Positions 12,232 to 25,825 are shown, counted from the stretch's first letter. The stretch is DNA of 64,000 nt from Lithospermum erythrorhizon (GCA_019722365.1 JADFUC010001461.1:248001-312000), one strand, 5' to 3'. The notes: a model not told the origin generated them from the letters alone. Numbers and translations: made by a program.

Positions 12232-15200
12232 ATGAACAATCAGGTATGAATTTTTTCAAGAATCCTTCACTTAAAATGTCCCAAAATAGTTGTCCAAAAA
12301 GATACAATTTTCCAAGTTAATTCCTTGTTTTGTAGGTAATAAGAGATGACGGAGAAGTTTATACAGTGGATGAAGCACTTGGGGAAGTGGGGTTTGGAAA
12401 ATTCCAAGTGTGGGTGCTTCTTTATGCTGGATTTGGGTGTGTTGCTGAAGCAATGGAGGTGATGATTCTTTCTTTTGTGGGGCCAGAAGTTAAGTTTGAG
12501 TGGAATCTTTCTTCAAGTCAAGAGGGGCTGTTGACAACTGTGGTGTTTGCTGGTATGTTGATTGGTGCTTATTGTTGGGGGGTTATTGCTGATAAATATG
12601 GAAGAAGGCAAGTTTCTTTTTTGGTTCTGAATATCTCTTTTTTTGTTCGTATTCATATAGTCAACCTTATTTAGTGGTATAATGATTGGTTTGTTGTTCA
12701 CATATAGGTTTTTTATGTTTGTATTCATATAGTCGACCTCATTTAGTACCTCATTTAGTGGGATAATGATTGGTTGGCCAACCCCATTTAGTGGGGATAA
12801 GACAAGTCTTGGTTTGGTTTGGTTATCTCTTTTTATTAACAGTGGGGTCAGTGAAATGATGGGACACTACCTCCATCCCAGAAAGACTCATTTTTTCTTA
12901 CTTTTTAGTGATTAGTTTTGGGTGCCATGTTGGAAAAAGTATAGATATCATTTCAATGCTTTATTAATGTGTCATGATAATTTTGATCAAATTGAGATTA
13001 TTTGTAATCATCGTATCAAAATTGTTTTAAGTAACGCCTCAGTGTTTGTTAAGTTTCACCATCAATTCCAAGTATGACTATATTTTAGCAAAAGGAGGAA
13101 GTATAATTTTGTGAATTATAGAATTGTTTTTATTGAAATATTTTAGCTTTGTTTGTAATGATAATTTCCAAAAGGATGCTGTATTTTGTGGTTGCAATAG
13201 ATTGAAAAAGATGAGAGGTGACTTGTTCTTATTGGGTCTGCAGTCTACGTATTAGAGACACAAGTAGTCATAACTCGTAAGTGTGATCAATGGTAATAGT
13301 TCTACGGGAAAGGCTAGAAGTTTTAAGGGTTGCTTGAGGTATTAGCAAAGCAAGGTGCGATGGTGCATCCATGGTTCATGATATGTTCTGCTATCAAAGA
13401 TAAAGGACCGAATCACAGAACAGTTCGATTTTGGATATAGATCCTGTTTATTGTGACAGCTTGCTTATGCATTTTTTTTTCTAATTTAACTGCAACTTTA
13501 AAGAACCAAAGCTGTCTGTTATTTCCTGAGGGAATGCCAAGACTGGTCCTTACACTCCTTTAAAATAATGAAACGTTCACATCTATTGGATTATATATCA
13601 GTCTTCGGTTGGGAAGACTAGGTCAAAGCAGGGCAGACCGGTGTATAAAAACTCCTACTATTGTGTGGTGTTTTGCTGTTTCGGCTTAGTGCTAGAGCAT
13701 TTAAATTGCTTGAGAGAAACTTACTTTCTATAACCTGTGTCTCTGGAAAGTTGGATGTCATCTGATATATGGATCCTGAAGCTTCTATTTGTCATTTTCT
13801 ACTTTATGACCTGACTTTGGTTTTCACTTAAATGTGCAGGGCAGGTCTCTTAAGCGTGGCAATAGTGACAACCTTACCAGCATTTTTTAGTACCTTCTCT
13901 CCCAACTATGTATGTCTTCTGAGTCTTCGAATGGTGGTTGGCCTTGGTCTGGGTGGCGCACCAGTGTATACCTCTTGGTTTTTGGAGTTTGTTCCTAAAC
14001 AAAACAGAGGCAGATGGATGGTTGTATTTTCAACTTTCTGGACGATTGGAACAATATTTGAGACATCATTGGCATGGGTACATCTTCATTTCACAGATCT
14101 CTCATGTGATGAATAAATTGCTAAGACCCTATATTTGAATGTTCCATTGCACATATTCCTTGAGAAGGATATACTTGCATTTATTCAACATGGATAATAC
14201 CCTCCAGATCCACTACTGATTCATCTCTGAATTTGTTGTAGATCATTTTGCCAAGATTGGGTTGGAGGTGGTTGCTGGCACTCTCATCATTACCAGCTTT
14301 TGCAACACTCTTTTTCTATGGTCTTACAGTAGAGTCTCCGAGGTATCTTTATATGCAAGGGAGACTCATTGATGCTGAGTGTATTCTCAGAAAGGTAGCA
14401 ACTGTTAATAAAAAAGAACTACCTGCTGGAAGGCTTGTTGCTGAGAAATTGACTGAATTGCATGAAGATCATGATCATGAAGAAGTTGGACAGTTGCTAT
14501 CTCATGGAAGGGAAAAGGATACAGTACCTCACTCTCATACTGGCTTGTCGTTGTTAATTTCACTGTTTTCAGCGAAATTGGTAAAATCTACCCTTTTACT
14601 ATGGGTTTTGTTTTTTGGAAATTCATTTGCATATTATGGCATTATTCTTCTGACCTCAGAGCTAGTCAACGAGAACTCTAGTTGTGGATCTATTGTTTTG
14701 TTGTCAAAACCCTCAGAGGACACTAGCCTCTACAGAGATGTGTTTATTACTAGTCTTGCAGGTATATTTCATAATTCAATCCATCCTTTTCATGGTTTGG
14801 TTTGGTCATGTTTATATATGGAAAATTATCCATTACAATCTTATTTGCTTCAATTTTAGGGAAAGTTAGTTCTTTGATTCTATGTTCTGCCATCTATTTC
14901 AGAACTTCCTGGCATTGTCATAGCTGGAATCACAGTGGACAATATTGGTAGGAAATTCTCGATGGCGATTATGTACATGCTAGGTTGTATATTCCTCTTG
15001 CCATTGCTCTTCCATCAGCATGAGATCTTAACTGTTGTTACATTGTTTGGAGCCCGCATGTGCATCATAGGGACTTTTACCATTGCTGGTGTTTATTGTC
15101 CTGAGGTAAGTGGTATACCATTTTCGAGTTCTTTTCTTGTGTCTTGCCTTTCCAAACTAGAGTGGATTCTAACACTAGTGGTTGGTAACAATCTCATATA

Positions 15201-15736
15201 GTGTACTATTTGTAACACCCGAACCGAGTGTTATCATATCCTTCTCTCCTACATTTATTTTGGAGATTATATTTAACTATTCAATTCTGGTGGTAGTTAG
15301 CCTTTCAGAGTACATGGTTTTGATGGCCTATGCATTAATCTCTTAAATTTTTGTGATAGTTTTGCTGGTAGGCCTAGGATCCATTACATGAGTAGATAGA
15401 GTCGCTTTTCAAACTAAAAGTTGAGTGAACTTGCTTAGCCATGCAGAAAAATATCCTTCTAAACAATTTAATGTGGTTCAGTGTCATTAAATAAAGCATC
15501 TCATGCAGATCTATCCCACTTCTGTAAGAACAACTGGAGTAGGAGTTGCAAGTGCCATTGGACGAATCGGAGGCATGATCTGTCCTGCAGTTGCAGTAGG
15601 ATTGACGACGAATTGTCATCAAATGTCAGCCATTACTCTATTTGAGGTCGTAATAATTATATCAGGGATAAGTGTTCTGTTCATGCCACATGAAACCACG
15701 GGACAGGAACTCATTGACTCTCTTGAATCGGATTAA
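12232..15736 (+). CDS. MFS transporter, NiaP / organic cation-carnitine transporter 7-like, tandem copy A
   Basis: Six exons give 490 residues: 12232-12243, 12336-12607, 13840-14077, 14242-14761, 14903-15105, 15509-15736. It is a 12-helix major facilitator of the SV2-like/OCT7 group; the Arabidopsis relative At3g13050 has been described as a nicotinate transporter. Visible signatures are the motif-A loop after TM2 (GVIADKYGRR), a second loop in the C-terminal half (VDNIGRK), PRLGWRW, ESPRYL, and the SVRTTGVGVASAIGRIGGM helix near the end. Exon 1 encodes only MNNQ. The second intron begins GC instead of GT (AGAAG then GCAAGT), the known GC-AG class. It also contains SINE-tail-like repeats (about 12640-12800) and a degenerate MITE (about 12877-13093). 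Substrate is inferred from family only. Confidence 0.92.
12640..12800. repeat. SINE-tail-like repeat units in intron 2 of copy A
   Basis: The phrase GTATTCATATAGTCGACC with nearby CATTTAGTGGGATAATG occurs in two or three diverged units, ending in CTTGGTTTGGTTTGG. The same phrase family recurs at 22330-22580 upstream of copy C. Confidence 0.6.
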
Positions 15737-18345
15737 CTTATGAGTTCAAAGATTGTGAAGGTCATCTTTCATAAGTATTAGCTGAAGAGGATTTCTTCAG
15801 TTATATTTCGTCTTCTCTTGGCCATAATAGAGTAAGCCTCTTGTGCCCCTTCATGTATGTTTTCACCAAGTGACAACAATCCTCGTTACACAACAAACAT
15901 AATGTGGCTAGCTGATCAGTATATAGAGTTAGCAAGACGCATAGGTATCTATTAAACATGCTCCAGAAGTAACTATTAGATGAAGATCATGAATGGGACT
16001 CGAGTGAAATTCCTTTCGCCAGAAAAGAAGATTGTGCTCCATGCCTCCATTGCTGGTTATGATCTTGTCCGTTTAGAATTCTCGTTACACGCTTTAGATT
16101 CTGTAGTTCAAATTCATTCCACAGTTAATGTAATACATTATGTTGATTTGATATAGATGTACAAATATAATATTCATATTATATTCAAGATCTTGTATGC
16201 TTAGATTTGAGTTGAACAAGCACATTTGCCAGTATAATGTATACAAATGTTTGTATAATATATTATAGTTGGGATTCTTGTTACATACTTACTGACCGTT
16301 GTTATTAACATGCCTCAATGTCTTTGAAGAGGTTCCTGTCTCAGTGGGTAAAGGGAGGTCGGGATCGGATAGTATGCAACCTTACCCCTATCATAACAAG
16401 GAGGCTGTTTCCGGACTTATCGAGTATTCTCGGTGATTAATTTAACTGTAATATTTTTTTGTATTGTATAATCTCTAACTTTTGTTATTCGGTTTTGTAG
16501 GAAATAATTAAACAATGTGGTACTGATATTAGAGTTTCATCTCGAGTTAAGAGTAATTGGAAATCTATATAATACTACCTTCATCTCAGTTCAACAGGTT
16601 TGATCCAACACTAAACAAAATTCAGTTTTAATTCTGAAAAACTCAATTACATAGATCATAGATGATTGACATGAATGTGAATGCATGGTGTTATTTGCTC
16701 CCATGTCAAGATTATGGCAATATTTTATGAAGGCATATCTTGTAAAATGTGATTATGGATTATTATAAGACATTGCAGTTAGATGGCATTGACATGTGTA
16801 ATGATTCCTTTCTCATATAGTTTATTCTATTCTGCTCTCACCAATTTCTTTTGGCAGCTTGCATCAATTTCAATAACCATTGCATGATGGAAGCAACTCC
16901 TGAGCAAGTTTCTTGGAGCAGACTTCTCAATTATCTTGGAAGTGCTTCCATCATGTTACTGTATAATGGTGGAATCCTAATTGGTTTGTCACAATGTCAC
17001 TAGTTGATTGGTTGTTTATTTTTTTTTTTAATTTTAATGGATATGAACATGATATGTGATCAAATGGAATCTAAAAGTAGATTTAATGTTACCAATTAGA
17101 TGCTTAGTGTTTGGAATGACCTTTTCCATATAAAATACTACTAATTTCAAGAACAAGAACTGGCTAATGGCAGGAGTATAGGTATGGACTTTGGATTGAA
17201 AAGAAAAATAGAAATGTATGAACAAATACATAAATCTAATGTCGGCAGGTTTAGCTGAATGAATTTTTCACTTCAATCCTTTATAATGACGCTCTATCTA
17301 TTTGTTACAATAAAGATTATATGGTATTTTGTTTAGGACGTCCATATTATATTAATGCAAAACATTGAGTTTGTAGCATTTCAAGATTTCCAAAAATTGA
17401 TGTTTTATCTTCAAATAGTTCAAGACAATGTCTCAACGTATCGATAGACGATAGATACCTTTCAACATTAACATGCCTTAATGCCTTTGAAAAATTGACG
17501 CAGGGTTCGGGGGTTCGGATAGATACCTTTGTGTGTGTTTAATCTGTTCCAGTAGATTTCTCAGTTAAGTTTCCTCTTATGGTTAAAGACCACATATCTT
17601 TTTTTGGAGTAGTTGTTTTTTCCTTTATTAAATTTGTTCTTTGATGTTCTACATTATTCTTTAAGCATGTGGGAAGTGACGAGTGCATCGTACAGTAGTT
17701 TTATTAATGATAAAATGGAACCTTTTGACTGTCTGTAGCTTTAAAGTCTTTAACCTTTAATTAAACAACGTTAGAATTTGTAATCTTTGATTGCAACCAT
17801 GGATTTAAAAATTGTATATCATTGTTTATATGTTGGTGGGCACATCTCACGTCTGCTTTTCTTTGTTGTTTACTTATAATATTGTATACAGTCGTCTTAT
17901 CACTCAATAATTGGTTGTTTTAATGTTAATGCATCCGACAAAGTTGTCCATTTATGTTAAATCGGCCATTACAGGATTCTGCAAATCTGCAATGTTGTCC
18001 AGAAACTAATAATCTTGCCTAAAATAATTCTATAAAGAGTGAAAAAAAAAGTTTCAGATGACTTTTTTATCTGCTGTTGCTGGACAGAGTTAGTGAAGCT
18101 ACTCTGCAGGCATATACAGGTCAAAACGTCGTAAAGAACATCGAATTAGTCTAGTGATAGACTGTCTGGGTTGATTCTCAACCAAGGCTTGGTTCAGGGT
18201 AAGTCTTCAGGTAGCCTGTTGACGATGGTTTGCTACCGTTATTATATTAGTTACTGTAAGCCCTACCGTTGATTCTTTTAAGTTTCTGGGACAGAGAAGG
18301 GGAGAAGCTGAAAAGGTCAAGCTTGAGGCATAAAGGGGGGAAAAG
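15737..18345. other. Spacer between transporter copies A and B
   Basis: It contains the 3' UTR and flank of copy A, a SINE-like block at about 16322-16440 and a shorter related piece at about 17440-17530. No coding exon is recognised. The stretch 18300-18345, ending in AAAAG before GTAATT, may be a non-coding first exon of copy B. Confidence 0.55.
16322..16440 (+). repeat. SINE-like repeat
   Basis: The stretch holds GTCGGGATCGGATAGTATGC, CCTTACCCCTAT and GGAGGCTGTTTCCG in order. The same order appears in opposite orientation at 48745-48860. This wording is typical of widespread plant SINE-type repeats; no Pol III boxes were assigned. Confidence 0.55.
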
Positions 18346-18616
18346 GTAATTAATTAGTGTCTGGTTTCGATTTCTGCGCCTTTAAGTTTATTGTTGCATG
18401 AATTAACAAGGCTGCTTCAGAGACTTTTGATGCCTTTTAAATGTTTAATACTAGAAAAGTTGAGCATCCCAAAACTAGTGGTATCTGAACCATAATTTTT
18501 ACGAATCAAATGCTAAATTTTAATTAGTGGATAAATGAAATCTGCTATGTTTATTTGCTGATGACAAGAAAGGTCGTTTACCTGAAACTTCCCAATTGTG
18601 TAATTTGATTCTTCAG

Positions 18617-20881
18617 ATGGGGGATCAGAACCATGAATTTACGTTAGATGAAGCATTATCTGCAGTTGGGGTGGGAAATTTCCATGCTTTTGCTCTTCTG
18701 TATGCGGGGCTTGGTTGGGCTTCTGATGCAATTGAAATGATGCTTCTCTCGATTGTTGGACCAGCAGTACAATCTGAATGGGGACTCTCTCCAGGTGAAG
18801 AAAGCCTTCTCTCAAGCGTGGTTTTTGTTGGTATGCTGGTGGGAGCATATTTTTGGGGTCTGATATCAGACGTCTATGGAAGAAGGTAAGGCTTGTTTTT
18901 TCAGAATATTTTTGGTGTTCAATGTCTGAGGGTAAAGTGAATGAGGAGGTATCAGCACCACAAAATATTGCCTTCTGCTTAAAGGCCATGCCCAAGTCAT
19001 GGGAACAGTATATATATTTTCATAGTATATAGGTTTCAATGTTTACTTCAGTATTCTGGAAAATCCCTTTACTTGTAACATGATAGCTTTTCTTTGTAGG
19101 AAGGGTTTTATTGGTGCAATCATATCCACTGCATTAGCTGGATTTTTTAGCACTTTCTCCTACAATTATAACACACTACTTATTCTGCGCTGTTTGCTTG
19201 GTTTTGGAGTTGGAGGTGGGCATGTATTTACATCGTGGTTCTTAGAATTTGCTCCCGTCTCCAGCAGAGGTGCCTGGACAGTTTCTATTTCAATTTTCTG
19301 GACAACTGGAACCATATTTGAAGCTTCTCTTGCTTGGGTATGTTTGCTTTAATATTCTTGCAAAATCTGTTCATCCCATTATTGTACCAATCATTTATCA
19401 AAGATCTAGGAATTGTTGCAGAAATCGGATAACCTTAACTGACACCAGAGCTCTGTGTTAAGTATTGCAACTTCTCGACGAACATATATCTTCAGAACCG
19501 AGTATTAAAAAACTTTCCAGAATCGACTGACCTTCATTTCTTTTTCTCGTTGCAAATGATGTTCTATACCTTCCGATCTAGTAACCATGATTCCAAAGTT
19601 CATGTTACATTGAATTAACAATATCAATCTTGTTTCATATGCAGATTATAATGCCAAGATTGGGGTGGAGGTGGCTCATTGCATTATCTTGTTTGCCATC
19701 ATTGTTCGTGCTTCTCTTTGCTGGTCTAACGCCAGAATCTCCTAGGTACCTCTGTATGAAAGGCCAATCGACTGAAGCACGCAACGTTCTAGAGAGGGTC
19801 GCCCTACTCAACCAGACAGAACTTCCTCAAGGCACCCTAGTTTCTGGTCCTAGAGTAGTAAAGCTAGATGAAGAATATGCTTCATCAGAAGACACTTCTT
19901 TCCTATCTCCAGCAACAAAGCACACCAATCATTTCGAAACAAGCCAATCATCATCATTGTTCAAGCTTTTCTCACCGAAACTACTGAAAACAACTCTCCT
20001 CATTTGGATACTGTACTTTGGGAATGTTTTTGCTTATTATGGGATCATTTTTCTGACATCTGAGCTGAGCAGTGGGAAAAACAACTGTAATCCAAACACC
20101 AACGTGTCAGTTAAGTCAGAGGATGATACATCCTATATGGAAATCTTTATCACTAGTTTGGCAGGTATATTTATTTATTCTTTCTTATATATTTTCGAAT
20201 TATGCCCAACGTATTATATCATAACGATGTTTTCTAACTATTGGCTAACATGGATACTAATTCTTTTTTCCATTTCCAGAACTTCCATCCGTTTTTCTTT
20301 CAGCAGCAATCGTTGATAGAGTGGGTCGGAAGTATACCATGGGAATCACATCTGTCTTGAGTTTCGTTTTCCTTTTACCATTGGTATGGCATCATAATGA
20401 GATGATAACGACAACTCTGCTATTTGGTGCTCGATTATTCATTTCAGCAGGGTCTACTGTCGTTTCTGTCTATGCAATGGAGGTACATTTCAAATTTGCT
20501 AGTCATTTTGTTCTTTTTATATTTCAAATTGCATGAGGTCATATCTTTCAACCTCAACGATTCAAGTAGCTCGCAAAATTATGAATGTTCGATTACTGTA
20601 ACAGTATGCATCGTTTTGTTTCTCAATCTTCTGTTTTGTAGGTGTATCCAACTCCAGTGAGGTCAACCGGTGTCGGAGTTGCAAGCTCTGTAGGAAGAAT
20701 TGGGGGGATAATATGCCCTCTTGTATCTGTAGGATTGGTAAGGGGTTGTCACCAATCAGAAGCAATTCTCCTATTTGAAGTTGTAATTGTAATTTTAGGA
20801 CTTTGTGTACTTCTACTTCCTTATGAGACTAAAGGGAAAGCACTAAGTGATGTATTTCAAGATGAGGAAAATTCCTCATGA
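18617..20881 (+). CDS. MFS transporter, NiaP / OCT7-like, tandem copy B
   Basis: Five coding exons give 489 residues: 18617-18885, 19100-19337, 19645-20164, 20280-20482, 20642-20881. Exons two to four have exactly the lengths of their counterparts in copy A (238, 520, 203) and the same phases, and every intron is GT-AG. The N-terminal helix pair leads to the motif-A loop GLISDVYGRR; later landmarks are PRLGWRW, ESPRYL, VDRVGRK and PVRSTGVGVASSVGRIGG. The ATG directly follows a CTTCAG acceptor, so a 5' UTR intron (about 18346-18616) is likely. Unlike copy A there is no separate short coding first exon. It should be an integral membrane carrier; family members move organic cations or nicotinate, and the actual substrate is unknown. 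Confidence 0.93.
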
Positions 20882-22240
20882 TAAATAATAGAAAATTGTA
20901 ATTATAGAGTCACAAGATTCATGAAAACATGATATTTTAGACTTATAGTTTCCTCCTCTATACCCACCATGATAGGCACCTGTAACAAACTATTTGGACA
21001 AATTATGACATTTTGAGAAACATTTTCACGTTTGCAATCAATTTGAGAGGCTCAATTACTATTTATTTATTGATATTTTCTTAGAATTTTAGTTCTGATA
21101 AGGATCGAATTTTTATTTATTTATTTATATAATACCTCCGAATTAAAAAACATGAAGATAAAAAATATTCAAAACAACCATTGGTCTCATTGAGATATTA
21201 AGTAGAAGAATAATGTCAGATTTGAATAAAAAATTCAATAAGCCAATTAAGCATTCTAGCAATATTTGAAGAGAATTTGATTAATTCAATCATAAATGAA
21301 CCAACTTAGATTCGGAGTAAAAACTTAAATATTTGTATAGAATTGTAGAAGAAATCTTTAAAAAATAATAAATGCGGAATTGTTATGATTTGAAGCATTT
21401 CTACTACTTCATTACTTAACCAAATGAGCTAACTTGATTTCTAGTGGTTCGAATGTACCATTACTAATTTATAGGGCTCCGGTTGAAAATGAATTAGATA
21501 GTGAATTAAAAAATAAATAGAATTGAAGTAATAGAAGGATTGGTGAAAATGAATATGAAATGGATAGGTGAAAATGGAATTAAAGTATACATTAAGGATA
21601 GGTGAAAATGGATTGGAAGTTATGCAATTATATCACATCCTTCTAATGATAAGGATAGGTGAAAATGGATTGGATGTGAACCATTAGATCATATCCTTTT
21701 TCTCTATAACTCTACTAGTACACCACACACAAACTATTTATTTTTATGCATACTATTTAATATGAACTATCTATAAAATATAAGTGTAATATTAAATATC
21801 TAATATTTATAAAATATAAGCAGTACCTATAAAATACTCCATATAAGCGTCAATTTTTATTTTTTTATTTTTTATGTATCATGAATTAATACAGAGATCC
21901 AAAACATCCGATCTTCAATTATAAAATGTTAATTATCGATAAATAATAATAATAAAAATATTAGACTATAATACCGGTATTCCTAAATAAAAGGAGCAAC
22001 ATCCACATACACCATTTTTCTCTCATTTTAATTTAATTTCTTTTTATGATAAAATTTTTCCATTCCCCCCCTTTAATTTCGCTCATTTTTATTGGAATAT
22101 GCCATTACCTATACTTTTTTTTTTCTCTATGTTATTATTTTATGTATCCTCATAGCTCCTTGAATTGATTATTCTTCGCACCTGTAGCTAACATTGTTGC
22201 AAGAATCAAGATTTTTACCATTTTTCTTCTTCTTCTTATT
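20882..22240. other. Spacer between copies B and C, with a GGATAGGTGAAAATGG repeat
   Basis: No gene is seen. At about 21540-21680 the phrase GGATAGGTGAAAATGGA occurs three times, preceded by a looser fourth version. The remainder is AT-rich. The end of the stretch, a CT-rich leader finishing TTATTCAAG before GTAAAT (about 22244), looks like the non-coding first exon of copy C. Confidence 0.5.
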
Positions 22241-22329
22241 CAAGGTAAATAATTTATATGCCCATTTTCTTGCTGCATATTTGTTCCTGCAATGCAATAC
22301 TAAACGTAAATGTCATATTCATATAACCA

Positions 22330-22580
22330 ATCCCGTCATTGGTTTAGTTTGGTTTATTCATGCATAGGTGAATATATATGTCGTATTCATATAGGCGACA
22401 TAAAAATAAGTCTTTGCTTTGGTTTGGTTTCTTTCGTGCATAGATGAATATACATATCGTATTCATATAGTTGATCCCATAATAAGCGTTTGCTTGGTTT
22501 GGTTTCTTTTCTGCATAGATGAATATACATACGTATTCATATAGCCGATCCTATAATAAGTCTTTGCTTGGTTTGGTATA
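22330..22580. repeat. Three tandem ~80 bp SINE-tail-like units in the copy C leader intron
   Basis: The unit contains CATAGATGAATATACATA, CGTATTCATATAG and TTTGCTTGGTTTGGTTTC and is repeated three times with small changes. It shares the CGTATTCATATAG phrase with the repeat in intron 2 of copy A. Confidence 0.75.
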
Positions 22581-23175
22581 TTTACTGCATTATTTTTGGC
22601 AATGCATTCTTGATTCTTGAATATTCTGAAATCATAAACGTAAGTGATCTTATATAATTAACATATGTATCATTGACATTGTGAAAATAGCTTGATGTAT
22701 TTTACCATGTTAGGATGGAATGGGTAAAATGTACATTAGTTTCTTGTTATTCTTAATGAGGAATGATTTGATTAGGGCAATCATTGGCATTCAAGTTTTT
22801 GATAATGTTACTCCATATGTTTATTGTTTTGGAATTAATTTTACACACAAAACGGAAATGATTATGTACCTCCCTTTTATGCCTCCTTTGGTGTATTTGC
22901 TTAAAAAATTATTCACCATATTTTGTGACCATTATGTAAAAAACATTTAACCAAGAGGCATGAAAGGAGGCATAGAATGGAGGTAGATCCCCAAAAATAG
23001 CTTTATCATCAACAAGATCATTAGGCTTTAATTATAGAATGAATTTATTAGTCACAGATCTTGTTTGTTTAGGTTAACATAATAATGCTTATGTGGTGCA
23101 TAAATATTTGCATTACTAGATGAGTTGATTTTTTCTTGAGTACAATCATCCTAACAATCATTGACAATTGTGTAG

Positions 23176-25423
23176 ATGAGGGAAGAAACGAATGTATTCA
23201 CGCTTGATGGAGCTTTAACCGCTCTAGGATTTGGGAAGTTCCAAGCCCTTCTTCTTATTTATGGAGGGCTTGGTTGGATTTCAGATGCTATGGAGATGCA
23301 GCTCCTGTCCTATATAGGACCAGCACTCAGGGCTGAATGGAACCTCACTTCTAGTCAAGAGAGCGTGATTTCAACTGTAGTATTTGGTGGTATGCTGCTT
23401 GGAGCATATACATGGGGCTACCTTTCAGATGCTTATGGAAGGAAGTTAGTCATCTTAACTATTTCCCCTATTTTTATACACAACTCCCGGAGGAGGTGGC
23501 TCGTGCATGAGTTTAGGGACAAAAATTAGTTAAACTCAATCTAATTTTAATAGAAAAAGGTAAAAAAGATTGTCCAATTTTTGATTTTCAATGTTCAAAA
23601 TTAACAAACTTTGCTACCTTAATTAATACACATAACTTCGTTTTGAATTAAATTTATCCTATTTTTTATTCTAAAGGTCATAGGATTTGTACAGCAGCAC
23701 TCCATAACCTTCTTATTGTTTAGTATGACATTCTGAATTTACTTTTTGCCTCCCAGGAAAAGCTTTCAAGGTGTAATTTTCTTTGCTGCACTTGCGGGGT
23801 TGTTAGCTTCCTTTGCGCCAAGCTATTACTATCTGTTGGTCCTTCGTGGTGTTGCTGGATTTGGACTTGGCGGTGCTCTTGTCTTTCAAACATGGTTCCT
23901 CGAATTCGTCCCAACACTCAACAGAGGCTCGTGGATGACTGTCTTTTACAGTTTCTGGACCATTGGAACCATTTCTGAGGCTGGTCTTGCATGGGTAAAT
24001 ATATACATATACACTATAATGCCTGTAAAATTTGAACTTGTAGATCATTCATTTATAAAATAGGAAGTATTATTTGATTCCTATTATCTATTTAGTGATA
24101 ACACGCTTCACCTATAAATGAGACGTCACATGTGGAGACTCGAGAGAAATCCATTTCATATCCTCTATATTTGAAAAAATACAATTATTTCTGTTTCAAC
24201 TTGTTACAGATAACGCACCTACTCTTGATCTATCCGGTTTATATCTGAATTATAGGACTACCATTTCTGGTGCAGATTGTAATGCCGACCCGTGGATGGA
24301 GATGGTTAGTAGGACTATCTGCTGTGCCAGCTTTTTGTGTGCTTCTATCCTCGTTTTTTGTGCCAGAATCTCCAAGATATTTAGGCAACAAAGGCAGATG
24401 GAGTGAAGCACATGCTATTCTGAAGAAAGGCTCAGCCATAAACAAGAAAAGCCTTCCAAATGGGACTCTCGTATCTGATCAAGATGCTCAGCAGTCTCCT
24501 GATGAACCTTCTCCTGAAGGAACTGTTACGGAAAAAAAAGAAGCTAAAACAGGCTTATCATCAGTTACTCTCCTTTTCTCCAAGAAGTTACTCAGAACAA
24601 CGCTTCTACTTTGGGTCATATTCTTTGGACTCACATTTTCATACTATGGTATAATCTTGTTGACCTCTGAGTTGAGCAGTCCGGATAATAAATGTCGATC
24701 AACAGTCAGCATGGTTCCAAATAGTAAACCTGATGATAGCCTTTACATAACCGTATTCATTACCAGTTTAGCAGGTAAGTTGACCATCATTTCTATCTAT
24801 TTACTTTTGTTTCTGAAAGGATAGTAAATCTGATTTAAAAAGCACATTATCAGAGATCCCTGGTCTTGCAATATCTGCATTTATAGTGGATAGAATTGGT
24901 CGGAAGATCTCAATGGTGATGATGTTTGGATTTTGTTTCGCGCTATTACTTCCATTGGTTACTTATCAATCAAGGATAATTACAACAGTGTTATTATTTG
25001 GAGCCCGCATGTTCATCTCAGCAACTTTTAATGTTCTCAGCCTCTATGCTCCCGAGGTATATATATGTAGATCATACAATTCCTTTTCAGTACGCAAATT
25101 CACCAAGTTCCAATAGCTATTGTAGAACAAACCCATTTCTACTTGACTTAATTTTGCCATATTGTTATGACATATGTCGTTTCATGGTTAACATACAGGT
25201 ATATCCAACAAATATTAGATCAACTGGAGTTGGAATAGCAAGTTCTGTGGGGAGAATAGGCGGCATGGTTTGTCCTATGGTAGCCGTAGGATTGGTGACT
25301 GGCTGTCATCAAGCACTTGCAATTTTGCTTCTAGGTGGTGTACTCGTTGTTTCAGCAATCTGCATCATGTTCGTCCCCTTAGAGACGAAGAATAGGGCGT
25401 TGTGTGACAGCACCGAGTATTGA
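23176..25423 (+). CDS. MFS transporter, NiaP / OCT7-like, tandem copy C
   Basis: Five coding exons give 477 residues: 23176-23444, 23757-23994, 24276-24774, 24854-25056, 25199-25423. Exons 1, 2 and 4 match the lengths in copy B (269, 238, 203). Exon 3 is 499 nt, 21 nt shorter than in A and B, which removes seven residues from the central cytoplasmic loop and keeps frame. Landmarks are YLSDAYGRK (motif A), PTRGWRW, ESPRYL, VDRIGRK and NIRSTGVGIASSVGRIGG. The start ATG sits right after a GTGTAG acceptor, implying a leader intron from about 22245 to 23175 that contains a tandem repeat. Intron 1 carries MITE-like sequence (about 23577-23680). It is an integral membrane carrier with substrate inferred only from family. 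Confidence 0.92.
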
Positions 25424-25825
25424 ATTTTCTGTATAATAGGGAAAAAAACGCTACTTCTAGTGATGAATCTGCAAAGTTGTATCATTCAAGGTTCTTCATA
25501 TTGTTCCAACTAAATAATGTTTTGATTTCAATAAATGAACTATTCTTGCGCATCAATTTCAGGACTAAAAACTATTCTATCTTTCTATGGAACTCCCTCA
25601 GTTGATCTAAGGCTTTGGTTTTCTTGGCCTCTAAACAAACCAAAGCAAAACAAAAATCGATGAATCTATATGACTTCATTTGATTATTAAATTGTTCATC
25701 ATCTAAATATCATTTATTTTACAACTACTTAGAATATTTCGTTTAACATTAAATGTTCGTCACAAATCAACGTTCTTAACTAATTCTTGGTTGCTTAACA
25801 AATACTGTTGAAAAAAGAACCAAGG

